A stretch of DNA of 64,000 nucleotides from Amorphochlora amoebiformis (lineage: Eukaryota; Cercozoa; Chlorarachniophyceae): assembly GCA_054601695.1 (NCBI GenBank), contig BAAHQB010000119.1, forward strand, positions 1 to 64,000, given 5' to 3'. Below are positions 1 to 63,845 of the stretch, one piece after another; the first letter of the stretch is position 1; each line of letters starts with the position of its first letter. Made by a program: the position numbers and the translations under genes. Below the pieces are notes generated by a model. That model was not told where the DNA came from and ran no database searches. It worked only from the letters and a program-made list of their open reading frames with translations.

Positions 1-1620
<1,620 letters not shown>

Positions 1621-1755
1621 TCTGTCCCTCTCTGTGACTCTTTTTATGAGTCTGTCTTAGATTCTTTTTTCCTTTCTATGTGTGTCTTTGAACTCTAGAT
1701 GCCTTTTTTCTTATTATTATTTAGTTGTTTGGCTACATCGTATCAGTAGTTTTCG

Positions 1756-1893
1756 GATTAGGGTTAGGGTTAGGGTTAGCATTAGGGTTAGGGCTAGTAG
1801 AGGGGTTAGGGTTAGTATTAGGGTTAGGGTTAGCACCTTAATGCAGTAACCCTAACCATAATACTAACCCTAACTATTATACTAACCCTAATT
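1756..1893. repeat. Interstitial telomere-type repeat, both orientations
   Basis: A G-rich block of imperfect TTAGGG units is followed, after a short spacer at about 1840, by CCCTAA-type units on the same strand. The two halves are roughly inverted and could fold back on each other. The sequence beyond it runs on into (AT)n, so this is an internal block and not a chromosome end. Confidence 0.85.
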
Positions 1894-1959
1894 ATAATAT
1901 GTATATATATATATATATATATGTATATGTGTGTGTGTGTGTGTAAATATGTATTCATA

Positions 1960-2000
<41 letters not shown>

Positions 2001-2218
2001 CATCTAGATATGCACATATGTATAATTTGTGTGTTTATATGCATCACGTACATTAGATTAAATGATATAAATATGTACTACATGTATGTGTAAGCAAGCC
2101 ATTTGGAGTTTATAATTGCATAACATGTATACAACAACATATATGTACATATATATATACAAATACAATATATATATATATATAATATATATATATATAC
2201 ATATATATATACATTCAG

Positions 2219-2371
2219 TTTCAAATCGATTATACTAATGGTGGGTTTCCCGACCCAAGCAAAGTGTATAAGGTAGATAACTATTAAATACTTATATGTT
2301 AATGTATCGGATCCAAATATAATGAATAAGCTGGATTGTAATTAATTGCTTATATATATATTTACATATGT

Positions 2372-2427
<56 letters not shown>

Positions 2428-2446
2428 AAATATAATAAATGTATAC

Positions 2447-2478
<32 letters not shown>

Positions 2479-2481
2479 ATG

Positions 2482-2556
<75 letters not shown>

Positions 2557-2658
2557 GGTATATATTTATATACACCCAAATATGCACATAAATGTATTTT
2601 TATATATACAAACATATGTACATGTATATACATAAATATATGCATATATACATATATA

Positions 2659-2709
<51 letters not shown>

Positions 2710-2900
2710 ATATAATATATATGTATATATATATATCAATCAGAAATTCGGCGCTAAGCTTTTCTTCAACACCATGACGTTCGCCAGGTGAATATACATA
2801 TCCTCTTTCCTCCTTCTCATCCCTCCTTCGCATACCATACATATAGCTGAGTATATAGATATCTTCATAAACATGTAAATAATATATCTATATGAAATAT

Positions 2901-2934
<34 letters not shown>

Positions 2935-2996
2935 TTATATTTAGTGCTAAATTATTCAGGGGGCTGCAATCGATAAAGGGTAAAGATGGTTCATAG
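2219..2996 (+). CDS. 3' end of an unrecognised gene (three exons)
   Basis: Three exon-like islands join in phase: 2219-2263, 2744-2787 and 2960-2996. Each is bounded by AG at its start and GT at its end, and the last stops at TAG 2994-2996. The peptide reads [15 protein letters not shown], then [14 protein letters not shown], then [12 protein letters not shown]. No family is recognised. The 5' exons must lie to the left, beyond the (CT)n array. An alternative is that exon 2744-2787 (phase 2) splices to 5023, which would make these upstream exons of the large gene and leave the ATL gene nested in an intron. The phases allow both. Confidence 0.5.
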
Positions 2997-3137
2997 CGGT
3001 GTCAGAGTTAAGATTCCGTCATGCCGACCGACGCGGTCTATCATTTGAAATTTTGCTGCAGATTACATATATGTCATGTGCATTGCTTCAGATTTGTGTT
3101 ATTACTGATAGTTTCTTTAAATAGTGATGGTATAATA

Positions 3138-3171
<34 letters not shown>

Positions 3172-3186
3172 GTGATATATATATAT

Positions 3187-3262
<76 letters not shown>

Positions 3263-3324
3263 TATATATATATATATATTATATATATATATATATGTAT
3301 TATATGTATAATATAATGTGAATT

Positions 3325-3356
<32 letters not shown>

Positions 3357-3645
3357 GTGGCGACATATATAATTATAAATTGGCGCCCCAAGTAATATAT
3401 ATAACTTGATATATATTAATAATATATATATGTATATGTATATTTTAATGTAGAACTTATCATGCAAGCACAATCTAGACAATACACACGTTTTATTTAA
3501 CAATGGTTCTCATTGCATAAATACTGTATACATGCATCATGATACTTCTAGTTTCAGTGTCCGTAATGATGGCTCATCATGAATTAAATTATAAACTATA
3601 TACTCTAGATACTAGTTTTTCATATATACTCACAGTGTATATACT

Positions 3646-3681
<36 letters not shown>

Positions 3682-3686
3682 TTACC

Positions 3687-3725
<39 letters not shown>

Positions 3726-3967
3726 ATATGGGTTTGAAAATATTCTAGATACACTAGATACGTGTACATTACTGCATTCTAAACCAGCATTTAAACTATA
3801 AACTATGAAACATAAATTCGGGCCCATCACTGGCTCCGATGCTCGCATGCTTCCTATGCTTCTAGTGCTTGTTAACGTTCCCATACTAGTACTTAGTGAT
3901 CATGATTCATGATGATCGATCAGGCAAAATACTCGTTACCGTCAAATCCTAATCACAGAAAAATTTG
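2997..3967. other. Spacer with (AT)n tracts, no supported gene
   Basis: This stretch holds (AT)n runs at about 3135-3300, 3330-3358 and 3648-3722, separated by AT-rich unique sequence. No island has paired splice sites and an open frame that I could join to a neighbour. It separates the TAG of the left-hand plus-strand gene from the stop codon of the minus-strand ATL gene, so it may include the ATL 3' UTR. Confidence 0.6.
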
Positions 3968-4568
3968 CTACAATCCAGCCATCCAGCGGTATTTACTAAA
4001 ATCTATCCTTCCATTTTTGCTAAATTCGATGCCTTCGGCCTCCAGGAGCTCCTTCTGTCGATCGTCGTTGCCACACCGGGCAGGAGTTCTAGATATTGTC
4101 CCCTTGGAGTTGATCACGCGATGCCAAGCAACCTCCGTATCGTCAGCATCAGGAATCATAAACATCGCCCGGCCAACCATGCGCGCGCGGCCTGGAAGCC
4201 CCGCCAGCTTCGCGATCTGGCCGTACGTGGCTACCTTTCCGTGCGGGATATGGCTCGCGGCAAAGTAGATTCGGTCGTATGGGTTCATGGCTCGAAGCTC
4301 TGGACCCAAGCCATCGTCCTCCTCTGCTACATGTGCGGTCGTTTGAGAGATATCGTCGATTTTTGCTTCCCTCTTGCTGTCCTCGGGCCTATCCTCAGGC
4401 GCGGCACTGCTTTCCTGACGTCTAGAGTGTTCAATCCGCCGTTTTTTCGTAGGTTTCTGAAACTTACATATTTACCAATGAAAATTATTTTGAACAATCG
4501 TGTCAAAATATCCTGTCTACCTTGCCACCGGCTTTCCCACGTCCCTGCTTCTTCCCCCTTCCCGGCAT
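3968..4568 (-). CDS. Alkyltransferase-like (ATL) DNA-damage binding protein
   Basis: Two exons on the minus strand, 4568-4521 and 4456-3968, are joined by a 64-nt GT-AG intron in phase 0 and give 178 residues. The C-terminal ~110 residues carry the helix-turn-helix DNA-binding signature of O6-alkylguanine-DNA alkyltransferases: GKVATYGQIAKLAG, then GRARMVGRAM. The site that is PCHRV in true alkyltransferases here reads AWHRVINSKG, with Trp replacing the acceptor Cys. Cys-to-Trp replacement is the hallmark of ATL proteins, which bind O6-alkylguanine without removing the alkyl group and route it to nucleotide excision repair. The N-terminal ~65 residues are an extension beginning MPGRGKKQGRGKAGGK with a basic KKRR cluster, possibly a nuclear localisation signal. 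The ATG at 4568 was chosen because exon 1 ends exactly at a GT donor and joins in frame. Its intron contains no microsatellite, unlike its neighbours. Confidence 0.9.
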
Positions 4569-5022
4569 ATCGCTATATTTCGCGGGGATGGATGGTTTGT
4601 GGTAAAAATGGAATAATGTCACAATAGGTGACACACATGGAGAAGGAGAATATCTCAGTTTGTATATTATTTCAGAGCTTAGTTCAGCTGGTTAAGCCAC
4701 AGTTGTGTCACTTTCAGTGACACACTGTGTCACTTTTAGTGACACATTGTGTCACTTTTAGTGACACATTTGTGTCACTTTCAGTGACACTATATTGTGA
4801 GTTCTTTGACTAAAACTTTTGTTCACTATTATTAAGTTGCTTGGTTGCTCAAATAAAAAGCATCACCCCCACCGGTGTGGCTTCCGGGGGACTTCCCCGA
4901 GTGCAAACCGAGTGAGCTGCTCCAGCCCCCCATTAATGTTCCCCCAATCACCCGAATCTTCCATGCCAACATTTCTGTATTCATACTTTGAGCAAAAATT
5001 CCGCAGAAAATTGAAAAAATAG
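4569..5022. promoter_or_regulatory. Divergent intergenic region
   Basis: This interval separates the ATL start codon (transcribed leftward) from the first proposed exon of the large gene (transcribed rightward), so it should hold one or both promoters. Apart from the palindromic array there is no recognisable core promoter element. Short open frames here (for example from the ATG at 4939) end before 5023 and could only be upstream ORFs. Confidence 0.4.
4704..4790. repeat. Four tandem 21-nt palindromes (hairpin array)
   Basis: Four copies of the inverted repeat TGTGTCAC-TTTNAG-TGACACA start at 4704, 4726, 4748 and 4771, with a spacing of 22 to 23 nt. Each arm is 7 to 8 nt around a short loop, and the loop alternates between TTTCAG and TTTTAG. 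A single half-site, GGTGACACACA, lies upstream near 4627. The array is 136 nt upstream of the ATL start codon (minus strand) and about 230 nt left of the first exon proposed for the large plus-strand gene. It could be an operator-like protein binding array or a structured element. No function can be assigned from sequence alone. Confidence 0.85.
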
Positions 5023-51645
<46,623 letters not shown>

Positions 51646-52206
51646 TCTTGTGACAATCACAAAATAGTCACATTTCGACCACAGTAAGTACACAGTCACA
51701 GACAAATAACACTGCCCTTTGCAATCAGAGGGATGTCATCCAGGAAGGGAACGAAGTTCTCCCAATGATAGGCAGGGTCGGATCTTCGAAGACCTATAAT
51801 AGTTAACATCTTCACGTGATTAATTAAGCTCCAGGGGCTAGATAGAGGGGGTTCAATCGTCTCATATTTGAATATGCGCATGGGCGCGCGCTAAATTCAG
51901 TAAAATGAAAAAAGTCTATGATGAAAATTGTATTATTCTAGATATTTGATGGAGAGAGACATCAGTGTAGTATCTATTGATGATTAATTATCGATTTTGA
52001 GAATTTAACAGGATGCAAACTTACTAATAGCCGTTTGCAATATTACCAAAATATCCCTAGTCTGCCTGGTATCCCTCTAGTCCCTAGCCATCTAGAGCAC
52101 AGCCAGCACAGCCATACTCATGTCACTGGATATATAGGACTGGTTTTAAGTCTAGCAAGTCGTTTTAACTTAATAAATACTCGACTGATTTATATCGAAT
52201 ATAAAT

Positions 52207-52245
<39 letters not shown>

Positions 52246-52388
52246 ACATACAAAGGTGTACTAGTATACGTACGTATACTACTAGTTAGTATACGTACGT
52301 ATACGTACGTATACGTACGCAAGCTGGTACGTATCATCCCATTTTTTAGTAGTAGCCTATCTATTGAATGAATATGTGTGTGTGTGTG

Positions 52389-52439
<51 letters not shown>

Positions 52440-53322
52440 ATATACAATATGTATACGTGTCTAGTGTATGTTCAAGTTATATCATCCGGAGTTATGCCGA
52501 TCGCGATGCGTACATAGATAGTAAGTACGCGTACGCACGAATGCGTATATAGTCTAGATAGTATACGCATGCGTATACGTATTCTGTATTGTATCCCTAA
52601 ATTACATATTGAGATACGTACTACATGCGCATGTGTAGTGTGCAGAGGATATCATGTCCTGGATATGAATGTCACGAGTCAGCATGTGTCTAGTGAGTCG
52701 TGGATCAAGGTGGTCTGTATCATCACACCATTTAGTACGTGGATTCAGGCAGAGATGGCATGTGACCATACGGTCCATACCCATACGAAATTGAGTTAGG
52801 CAGGGTTTACACGCCTTAAATAGAAGATCGCATTATCTAGATAACCCCAGAGCAAAATAAATGGACTACAGACTTACGTGATAAAATTATAAATTCTCGC
52901 GATTTTACAGCTAGCCATCGCGCGTAAATGTACAATACAAAGCCAATTCCTAGAATTATACAGATACAGGACGTCGGAACTTTCCAGTTCGCGAGACGAA
53001 TAATACCTAGAAACTTAATTCCTCATTTCTTTTGGTGGTTGGTGGATCTAACTGACGAGCTATATGGTGAGGGAGGGGAGAAGTAATCTTTCATATTGGA
53101 CGCCCCGATTACATGCCGTAAGCGACCTTTCCGAAATAACTCGTGGAATTGTTGGGAGAATAGTTGATCAAAGCCTCGCCAACTGAGTTAATGGAGGGTG
53201 AGACTCAGCAAAACTAAAGAAGAAAAAACTTTTTAAGCTTATTTTTTCGCATGCATGACACACACATAGCGTGAACAATTTTCATGATATACATACACGG
53301 CATAATTTCAGGTATCTACTAG
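51646..53322. other. Tail-to-tail intergenic region
   Basis: This lies between the 3' ends of the large plus-strand gene and the minus-strand gene at 53323-57132. It is mostly normal-complexity AT-rich DNA with two (AT)n tracts (about 52210-52244 and 52391-52438). It also contains alternating purine-pyrimidine palindromes built from GTATAC and CGTACG at 52258-52322 and 52525-52582. Short open frames on both strands have no paired splice sites that join to anything. Confidence 0.6.
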
Positions 53323-57132
<3,810 letters not shown>

Positions 57133-57330
57133 GGTAGTTAGCGTTTGGCAATTTAAAACGTATACTAAAGCTCTGAGAAGCAAACACCATGACGAATATG
57201 ATATAACATAACCATGTTGTAACCTCTAAGGTGTTCAAGCTAGGTTATAATTGTTTCTCAGTTCGGAAACGCCTTGGGTAGGACTCTCCTACCCAAGAGC
57301 TGCTTTGACCTGGCTCTCTCTCCAGAATAC

Positions 57331-57718
57331 CTACTGCCTCAGAACCCTATAGACTATCTGAAAATGTTGCCCTTGCAAACAAAGGAGCCTCCCAACGTTC
57401 ATTATACCTCCCGCATCTGCTTTTTCGGATGATACATACCTCGCAGGGCTCCTTCCGACGAGCGAGTGCACCAAAGGATCAGCCCCGCCGACAGTCACCA
57501 CTGCTGCGGAAATCCCAAGCCATACCACCATGGACCGTATAAGAGGAGCCCTTATCATGGACCGAAACGACATATCGGCGCCGGACAAGGCGTATTTCCC
57601 CCGTTCGCCGCTTGTATGGCAGCGGCTCGAAGCCTCTTGTGCTCGGAGCCAGCCTGAGCGATATATTAATAAAAGATAAAACGTGGTTGAATTCGGTCGA
57701 ATTTACCAGACCTAACAT
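57331..57718 (-). CDS. Small single-helix membrane protein
   Basis: Exon 1 supplies only ATG TTA G (57718-57712). A 58-nt intron follows, then exon 2 at 57653-57440 in matching phase 1. The product (about 75 to 80 residues) starts MLGWLRAQEASSRCHTSGE and contains one hydrophobic helix, SMVVWLGISAAVVTVGGA, with basic residues before it (MIRAPLIR). Exon 2 ends at a GTATGT donor in phase 2. The 3' exon is either immediately terminal (R-stop) or adds a few residues. Reading through reaches a stop at 57331. Size and layout suit a small organelle membrane subunit, but the family is not recognised. Confidence 0.5.
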
Positions 57719-58062
57719 AATAGCCGGTCAGGAATCCCGGGATTCTTTAGGTACCCCAGAAGTCGAACATTCAACACGTGTCTAAATCGAGTCATCCTGA
57801 GTGACATCACTCAGACACGTGCCCGTGGTTTGTTCCATGGGCGCGGCCTCTCCTTGGGTTGAAACATACGAAAGAATAGGTAGTTTATGTCTTGAACAAT
57901 AACACGAGGCCCTTTCGAAAGCTCTGAATCTCGCGTTTAATTCAAGTTTTCGGTATTTTCGCTCTCCGGAATTGCCAGGATTTCTTGCCCAGGGTGCGCT
58001 CTTCATGGCGTCGACTCCTGGAGGAGTAAATCGAGTCCCAGAACGAGCTATTGGAGTCTCAA
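57719..58062. promoter_or_regulatory. Divergent intergenic region, small membrane protein / zinc-finger gene
   Basis: The interval separates two start codons facing away from each other and should contain both promoters. No TATA-like or other core element stands out. It is free of microsatellite, like the other compact parts of this end. Confidence 0.4.
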
Positions 58063-58343
58063 ATGGAGATGGATCTTCCTTCTCTGCCTACGTCCAATCC
58101 ATGTGACCAGTTTATCCTTAAGGAATTCGTCGGTGCGAACTCGAAAAGCGCGGTAAAGTGCAATGTGCTCTCTGTTACACATGTGTACATACTGCGTGTG
58201 TCAATATCGACATTACGTGCCTACAGACGCGCAATGATATATTCCAGGAGCCTCTCGTGTGGCTTATGTTGCGAAGAATTCGAAAAAAGAATCGATCTGA
58301 AGGCGCATCTCAAGGTTTAGATAGTTTCATATATATATACTAG

Positions 58344-58396
<53 letters not shown>

Positions 58397-58398
58397 TA

Positions 58399-58429
<31 letters not shown>

Positions 58430-58600
58430 ATATATATAAGTGTAGATATATAATTATACATATATGTAATTTAATATATTTAAGATAAACGCATGCACTT
58501 ATATATGCATATTTATATGTGTATGTATGTATGTATGTGTATGTGTGTGTATGTGTGTATGTGTAAATATTAATGTATTTAAGATGAACCCATACACGTG

Positions 58601-58647
<47 letters not shown>

Positions 58648-58665
58648 GTGTATATATATATATAC

Positions 58666-58697
<32 letters not shown>

Positions 58698-59433
58698 TAC
58701 ATTAATATATTTATATGTATATGTTTTTGAACATAGGATCAGCACGGACGTTGCTACCGATGCCGGTTTCCACTCCCCCTCCCAAGCCCTACCCAACTAT
58801 CTGATACACACACACAAATGTTTATAGATTTATATGTACATAGTATATATGCACATGTTAGGTTATGCGGAAAGCTCTTTGGACGACACGAAGACCTTAA
58901 GTTCCACTACGAATCAGCGCCGCATAAAACAGGTCCAACTCCTACCCAAAACTATAGACAAACATATACATATGTAAAGATATGGATATATATATATATA
59001 TATAATATATGTATATATATATATATATATAAAATGTATCTATATATAGCATATTTATATTACATAATATATATGTATATATATATATAATATATATATA
59101 TATACATATACATATATATATATATATGCGTATATATATATATATATATATGTGTGTATATATATGTATATACATATGTATGTGTAATGTATTCATACAT
59201 TTATATACTAACACACACATATCCTACATACGTACAATTGAACTTACTATATATTGATGCAATCTCCTAGTGAGTTGTGAGTTGTGCAATACAAAGTTTA
59301 CTAGTGCTTATCGACTCCAGGTACGCTCTCGCTCTCCTAACCCTAACCCTAACCCTAACCCTAACCCTAACCCTAACCCTAACCCTAATTAACCCCAACA
59401 TGAACTCTCTGACTCCCTTCTATATATTATTTT

Positions 59434-59487
<54 letters not shown>

Positions 59488-60179
59488 TAAATATGTGTGC
59501 GTATATATATATAAATATATACATACATAGCATATACATATATATATATATATATATTATATATGTATGTATACATGTACGTATACATACATATACAAAC
59601 GGGTGCTTACATATGTGTAAATATGTATATATACATATATACATATATATAATATATATACCTCATATATATAATATATAAATATATATATATATATACA
59701 CACACACATATATATATATATATGTGTGTGTGTGTATATGTATATTATATACACATATATATATATATATATATGTATGTATTTAAATATGATATGTATA
59801 TGTATATCTATACTCTAGCGCAACGGTATGGCAAAACGGTAGTCCGGAGATTGATTGTAGTCCGCTTGATTACAACGAATTATAAAAGGAAATTCTCAGT
59901 GACTTCATTAAGGAAATTTCTAGAAAAATTCTAATTTCTCGAAAACACTCGTCGAAACCTTGGGAAGTTCCGGAAGCGTGAAATGGTGTGACGTCACGAT
60001 CTATCATCTAATACTCGATAGCCCCGTTACTACCAGATACAGCCGGTACTACCAGATCAGATTATCTCCAAGAATCTCCGGAATCTCCAGCGATCTCCAG
60101 CAATCTATAGTATGCGCACGACGATATTTCAACAGGCTATTGATATCTACTCTTCGAACTGCGTTCCCGTATGCTGCTT

Positions 60180-60252
<73 letters not shown>

Positions 60253-60420
60253 ATATTATATGTATATGTGTATATGTACATGTGTGTAAATATTCATATA
60301 TGCATATGTTTGTATGTATGTTCCCACAGGATCACTTAAAGACCCATTCGACAGAGAAAGAGTTTCACTGCCCCACGTGCCAGAAACAATTCAAATTGGT
60401 AAGCTTCACATCATATATAA

Positions 60421-60486
<66 letters not shown>

Positions 60487-61141
60487 GGTATATATTGAAG
60501 AACAAATGAACAATAATATTATATTTATATATATATATATATATATATTTACATTTATATATATATATATATATACATATATAGATATATTTAAACAGAT
60601 ATATATATATATATAAGTATATATGTATATATATACGTGTATTTAAGGTGGGGTTATGTATATAACGTATGAGGTTAACATCATACAATGAAAGACGCCA
60701 AAGGGGAGGATAGAACGGACAGAGAACGAGTCTAACCATACGGACAGAACACTAGAAAAGGACTCTAGGGATAGCATCAGAACACTAGAGAGGGAGAGAG
60801 AGAGAGAGAGAGCAAGAGAGAGAGAGAGAGCAAAAGAGAGAGAGAGAGCAAGAGAGAGAGAGAGAGCAAAAGAGAGAGAGAGAGCAAGAGAGAGAGAGAG
60901 AGCAAGAGAGAGAGCAAGGGAGAGAGAGAGAGAGCAAGAGAAAGAGAGAGAGAAAGAGAGAGAGCAAGAGAGAGAGAGAGAGCAAGAGAGAGAGAGAGCA
61001 AGAGAGAGAGAGAGAGCAAGAGAGAGAAGAGAGAGAAAGGGAGAGAAGAGAGAAGAGAGAGCAAGAGAGAGAGAGAGAGCAAGAGAGAGAGAGAGAGAGA
61101 GCAACAGAGAGAGAGAGAGAGCAAGAGAGAGAGAGAGAGCA

Positions 61142-61173
<32 letters not shown>

Positions 61174-61273
61174 CAAGAGAGAGAGAGAGCAAGAGAGAGA
61201 GAGAGCAAGAGAGAGAGAGAGCAAGAGAGAGAGAGAGCAAGAGAGAGAGAGAGCAAGAGAGAGAGAGAGAGAG

Positions 61274-61312
<39 letters not shown>

Positions 61313-61796
61313 AAGAGAGAGAGAGAGAGCAAGAGAGAAAGAGAGAGCAAGAGAGAGAGAGAGCAAGAGAGAGAGAGAGCAAGAGAGAGAGAGAGCAAAA
61401 GAGAGAGAGAGAGCAAGAGAGAGAGAGAGAGCAAGAGAGAGAGAGAGAGAGCAAGAGAGAGAGAGAGAGATAGCAAGAGAGAGAGAGAGAGAGAGCAAGA
61501 GAGAGGGAAGCAAGAGAGAGAGAGATAAAGCATAAAGGGTGAGAGAGAGAGCTAGAGAGAGAGAGCTAGAGAGAGAAAGAGAGAAGAGAGAGAGAGAGAA
61601 GAGAGAGAGAAGAGAGAGAGAGAGAAGAGAGAGGGAGAGAAAGGGAGAGAGCGCAAAAAAAGAGCGGACTGGGAGTGAGAGTGAGAGAGATATAGATGGA
61701 GAGAGAGACAGAGAGGTAAGGTAAGAAGAAATACCTGAGAATTGAAGCAAGAGAGTAGGGAGAATGTATATGTAGATATATATATATATATATATT

Positions 61797-61832
<36 letters not shown>

Positions 61833-61857
61833 CATTTACATATGTAGATATGTATAT

Positions 61858-61909
<52 letters not shown>

Positions 61910-62079
61910 ATATATATATGTATACATATATATGTATACAACTATGTATTGTGTAATATGGAAATAGAAATGCATGCATATGAAGAAAATCGTCGAAATA
62001 ATATAAATATATATATATATATATACTGTATAATATACATAATGTACCTATCATACATATTCTTATATACAAACATGTT

Positions 62080-62120
<41 letters not shown>

Positions 62121-62214
62121 ATGTATAATGTACATATAGATGTATATAGAATATATATATACATAAATATATGTTTTCATATACATATATATATATACGT
62201 GTTTGTGTAAATAT

Positions 62215-62271
<57 letters not shown>

Positions 62272-62408
62272 TAGATATAGATACAAATATTATATATATA
62301 TTATATATTATATATACATATATATATATATATTAAATATACATACATATATATATATATACGTACATTTATATTTATATATGTACACATATACATACAT
62401 ACATATAT

Positions 62409-62440
<32 letters not shown>

Positions 62441-62673
62441 ATACATGTATATATATATATATATGTATAATTATATATGTACATCTAGAATATAACACAG
62501 TGCATATTATATTATATAAATATATAAGCATATACATTCACGTTGTAACATTAAAACAGAAAAGCAATCTCCGTCGACACTGCAAATTGTTCGGACATTC
62601 GCATTCGCTGGCAGACTTGTACTGCAAATCCAACAGATCCAAAAGGCTTTGTGTTACCCGTATACTACCGTAA
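58063..62673 (+). CDS. C2H2 zinc-finger protein with four fingers
   Basis: Exons are 58063-58314, 58737-58765, 58862-58932, 59271-59320, 60330-60398 and 62560-62673, all phase-consistent, giving 585 nt and 194 residues. The N-terminus reads [20 protein letters not shown]. Finger 1 is CGLCCEEF...HLKDQH. Finger 2 is CRLCGKLF...HYESAPH. Finger 3 is CELCNTKF...HLKTH. Finger 4 is CPTCQKQF...HCKLFGH. Each has C-x2-C-x12-H with x3 to x5 before the last His. Fingers 3 and 4 are linked by STEKEFH, close to the usual TGEKP linker. It probably binds nucleic acid in the nucleus. Every finger is interrupted by an intron. The exon 1 start is the first Met after an upstream in-frame stop, but a short intron near 58153-58227 is possible. 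Introns carry (AT)n, a CCCTAA array (59337-59393) and a GA-rich array (60785-61720). Confidence 0.88.
59337..59393 (+). repeat. CCCTAA array after a zinc-finger exon donor
   Basis: Nine perfect CCCTAA units start 17 nt after the donor of exon 4 of the zinc-finger gene. Confidence 0.93.
60785..61720. repeat. (GA)n array with regular GCAAGA interruptions
   Basis: Nearly 1 kb of purine repeat in the last intron of the zinc-finger gene. GAGAGAGAGCAAGAGA recurs every 14 to 22 nt, giving a semi-regular minisatellite. Reverse-strand Ser-Leu-Ala frames are artefacts. Confidence 0.94.
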
Positions 62674-63173
62674 TTCAGTCTCAAGACCAGTATAACATAT
62701 GGGCTAAGCCGCTTAAGCTTGCATTGCCATGGTTAACTCAAGTAACCTTAGTATTGTAACTACTAGAACTAGTGGTGTAAATATAATTCTAAATTCGAAT
62801 TATAACACATATGCATATAATGATCAATCGCTATAATTAAAATATAAGCTTTCGTTTAATCGCTCTAGTCTTTAGAGTCTAATCAATAAATCTATCCTAG
62901 TAATTATCTAAGATTATACTAGTATAGATGCTAAGTATCATAAGCTATGATTATATATACTAGATGTATATGTATTAACATCTAAAAAAACTTTATAACG
63001 ACAACTTTAACTTCCAACACAAAGACATGCAGCTGCCTTGTCTGCCAACTAAAGCGGACTACTATCTAGACCATGGAGCGGGGTATTCGTGAAATAACCT
63101 AGATAACTAGGATAGTTACACCTACTTTCGCGCGATCGATTTCTTCGATTGGCCTCTAGACTAGCCTCGAAAT
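62674..63173. other. Tail-to-tail intergenic spacer, no gene seen
   Basis: Half a kilobase of AT-rich, normal-complexity sequence lies between the zinc-finger stop (62671-62673) and the stop of the minus-strand gene at 63174. It contains repeated short motifs such as CTAGTA/TACTAG but no open frame with splice support, no tRNA and no microsatellite. Confidence 0.6.
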
Positions 63174-63630
63174 TTAAATTGAGACCCTATCTTTAGTATC
63201 TGGATGCCCAGGACTCGAAGCGACGCCCGAAGACTCGGACACTTGCGTCGCTTGACCTTCTAACCGTCGGTGGCCCACACCATGGGGCTTACTATTTGCC
63301 ATGCCCGCCACGGAAGAGGCTATCGATCCGCCGCGACGACCTACGCGTGGATGCATAAAATGCGTGTAAGTGTTTTTTTCTAAGTTGGTACATGTTAATG
63401 TTTAATCGTATTGTACATATATACCTACGTACGTGTAATGAATATGAGTAAGCGGGAGTAGCGAAACTTAGGTGAGGTCACGGCTCGCTAGGAAGGGTAA
63501 AAGCGAGAGAAATACACAGGAGAAGATGGGTGATTGATCTTTTGGTACCTATGACTCGACTTCCCGCCATGCCTGCCAGCTGTGCGGCCGCTCGGCACTG
63601 CTGAGCATCGTAGTGGTCATAGAATACAAC
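63174..63630 (-). CDS. 3' end of a possible RRM-type RNA-binding protein (partial)
   Basis: Two minus-strand exons, 63630-63549 and 63340-63174, join in phase 1. The first begins after a CACAG acceptor and reads [20 protein letters not shown], which matches the beta3-alpha2 part of an RRM (V-x-F-Y-D-x-x-D-A-x-x-C). The second gives a Gly/Ser-rich tail, [20 protein letters not shown], ending at a stop at 63174. The 5' exons would lie beyond the right edge. RRM assignment rests on this short motif only; it could be another alpha-beta fold. Confidence 0.5.
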
Positions 63631-63678
63631 CTGTGATTGCCGGCAATTTTTATGAATGTTTGAATGATCACGCATACG

Positions 63679-63709
<31 letters not shown>

Positions 63710-63765
63710 ATATATATCTAAATATAATATTATATATATATATATAATAAATATATATATATATG

Positions 63766-63845
<80 letters not shown>

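Noticed and set aside
1756-1893. Chromosome end
   Set aside because: Telomere-type units occur in both orientations, are degenerate, are followed by genes on one side and a microsatellite on the other, and recur at ten other internal sites.
51696-51881. 61-residue minus-strand frame with protein-like composition
   Set aside because: No start context, no splice sites joining it to the genes on either side and no recognisable motif. It may be chance or a decayed fragment.
57782-58006. 74-residue minus-strand frame
   Set aside because: It overlaps the proposed divergent promoter region, has no motif and does not join the small membrane protein gene.
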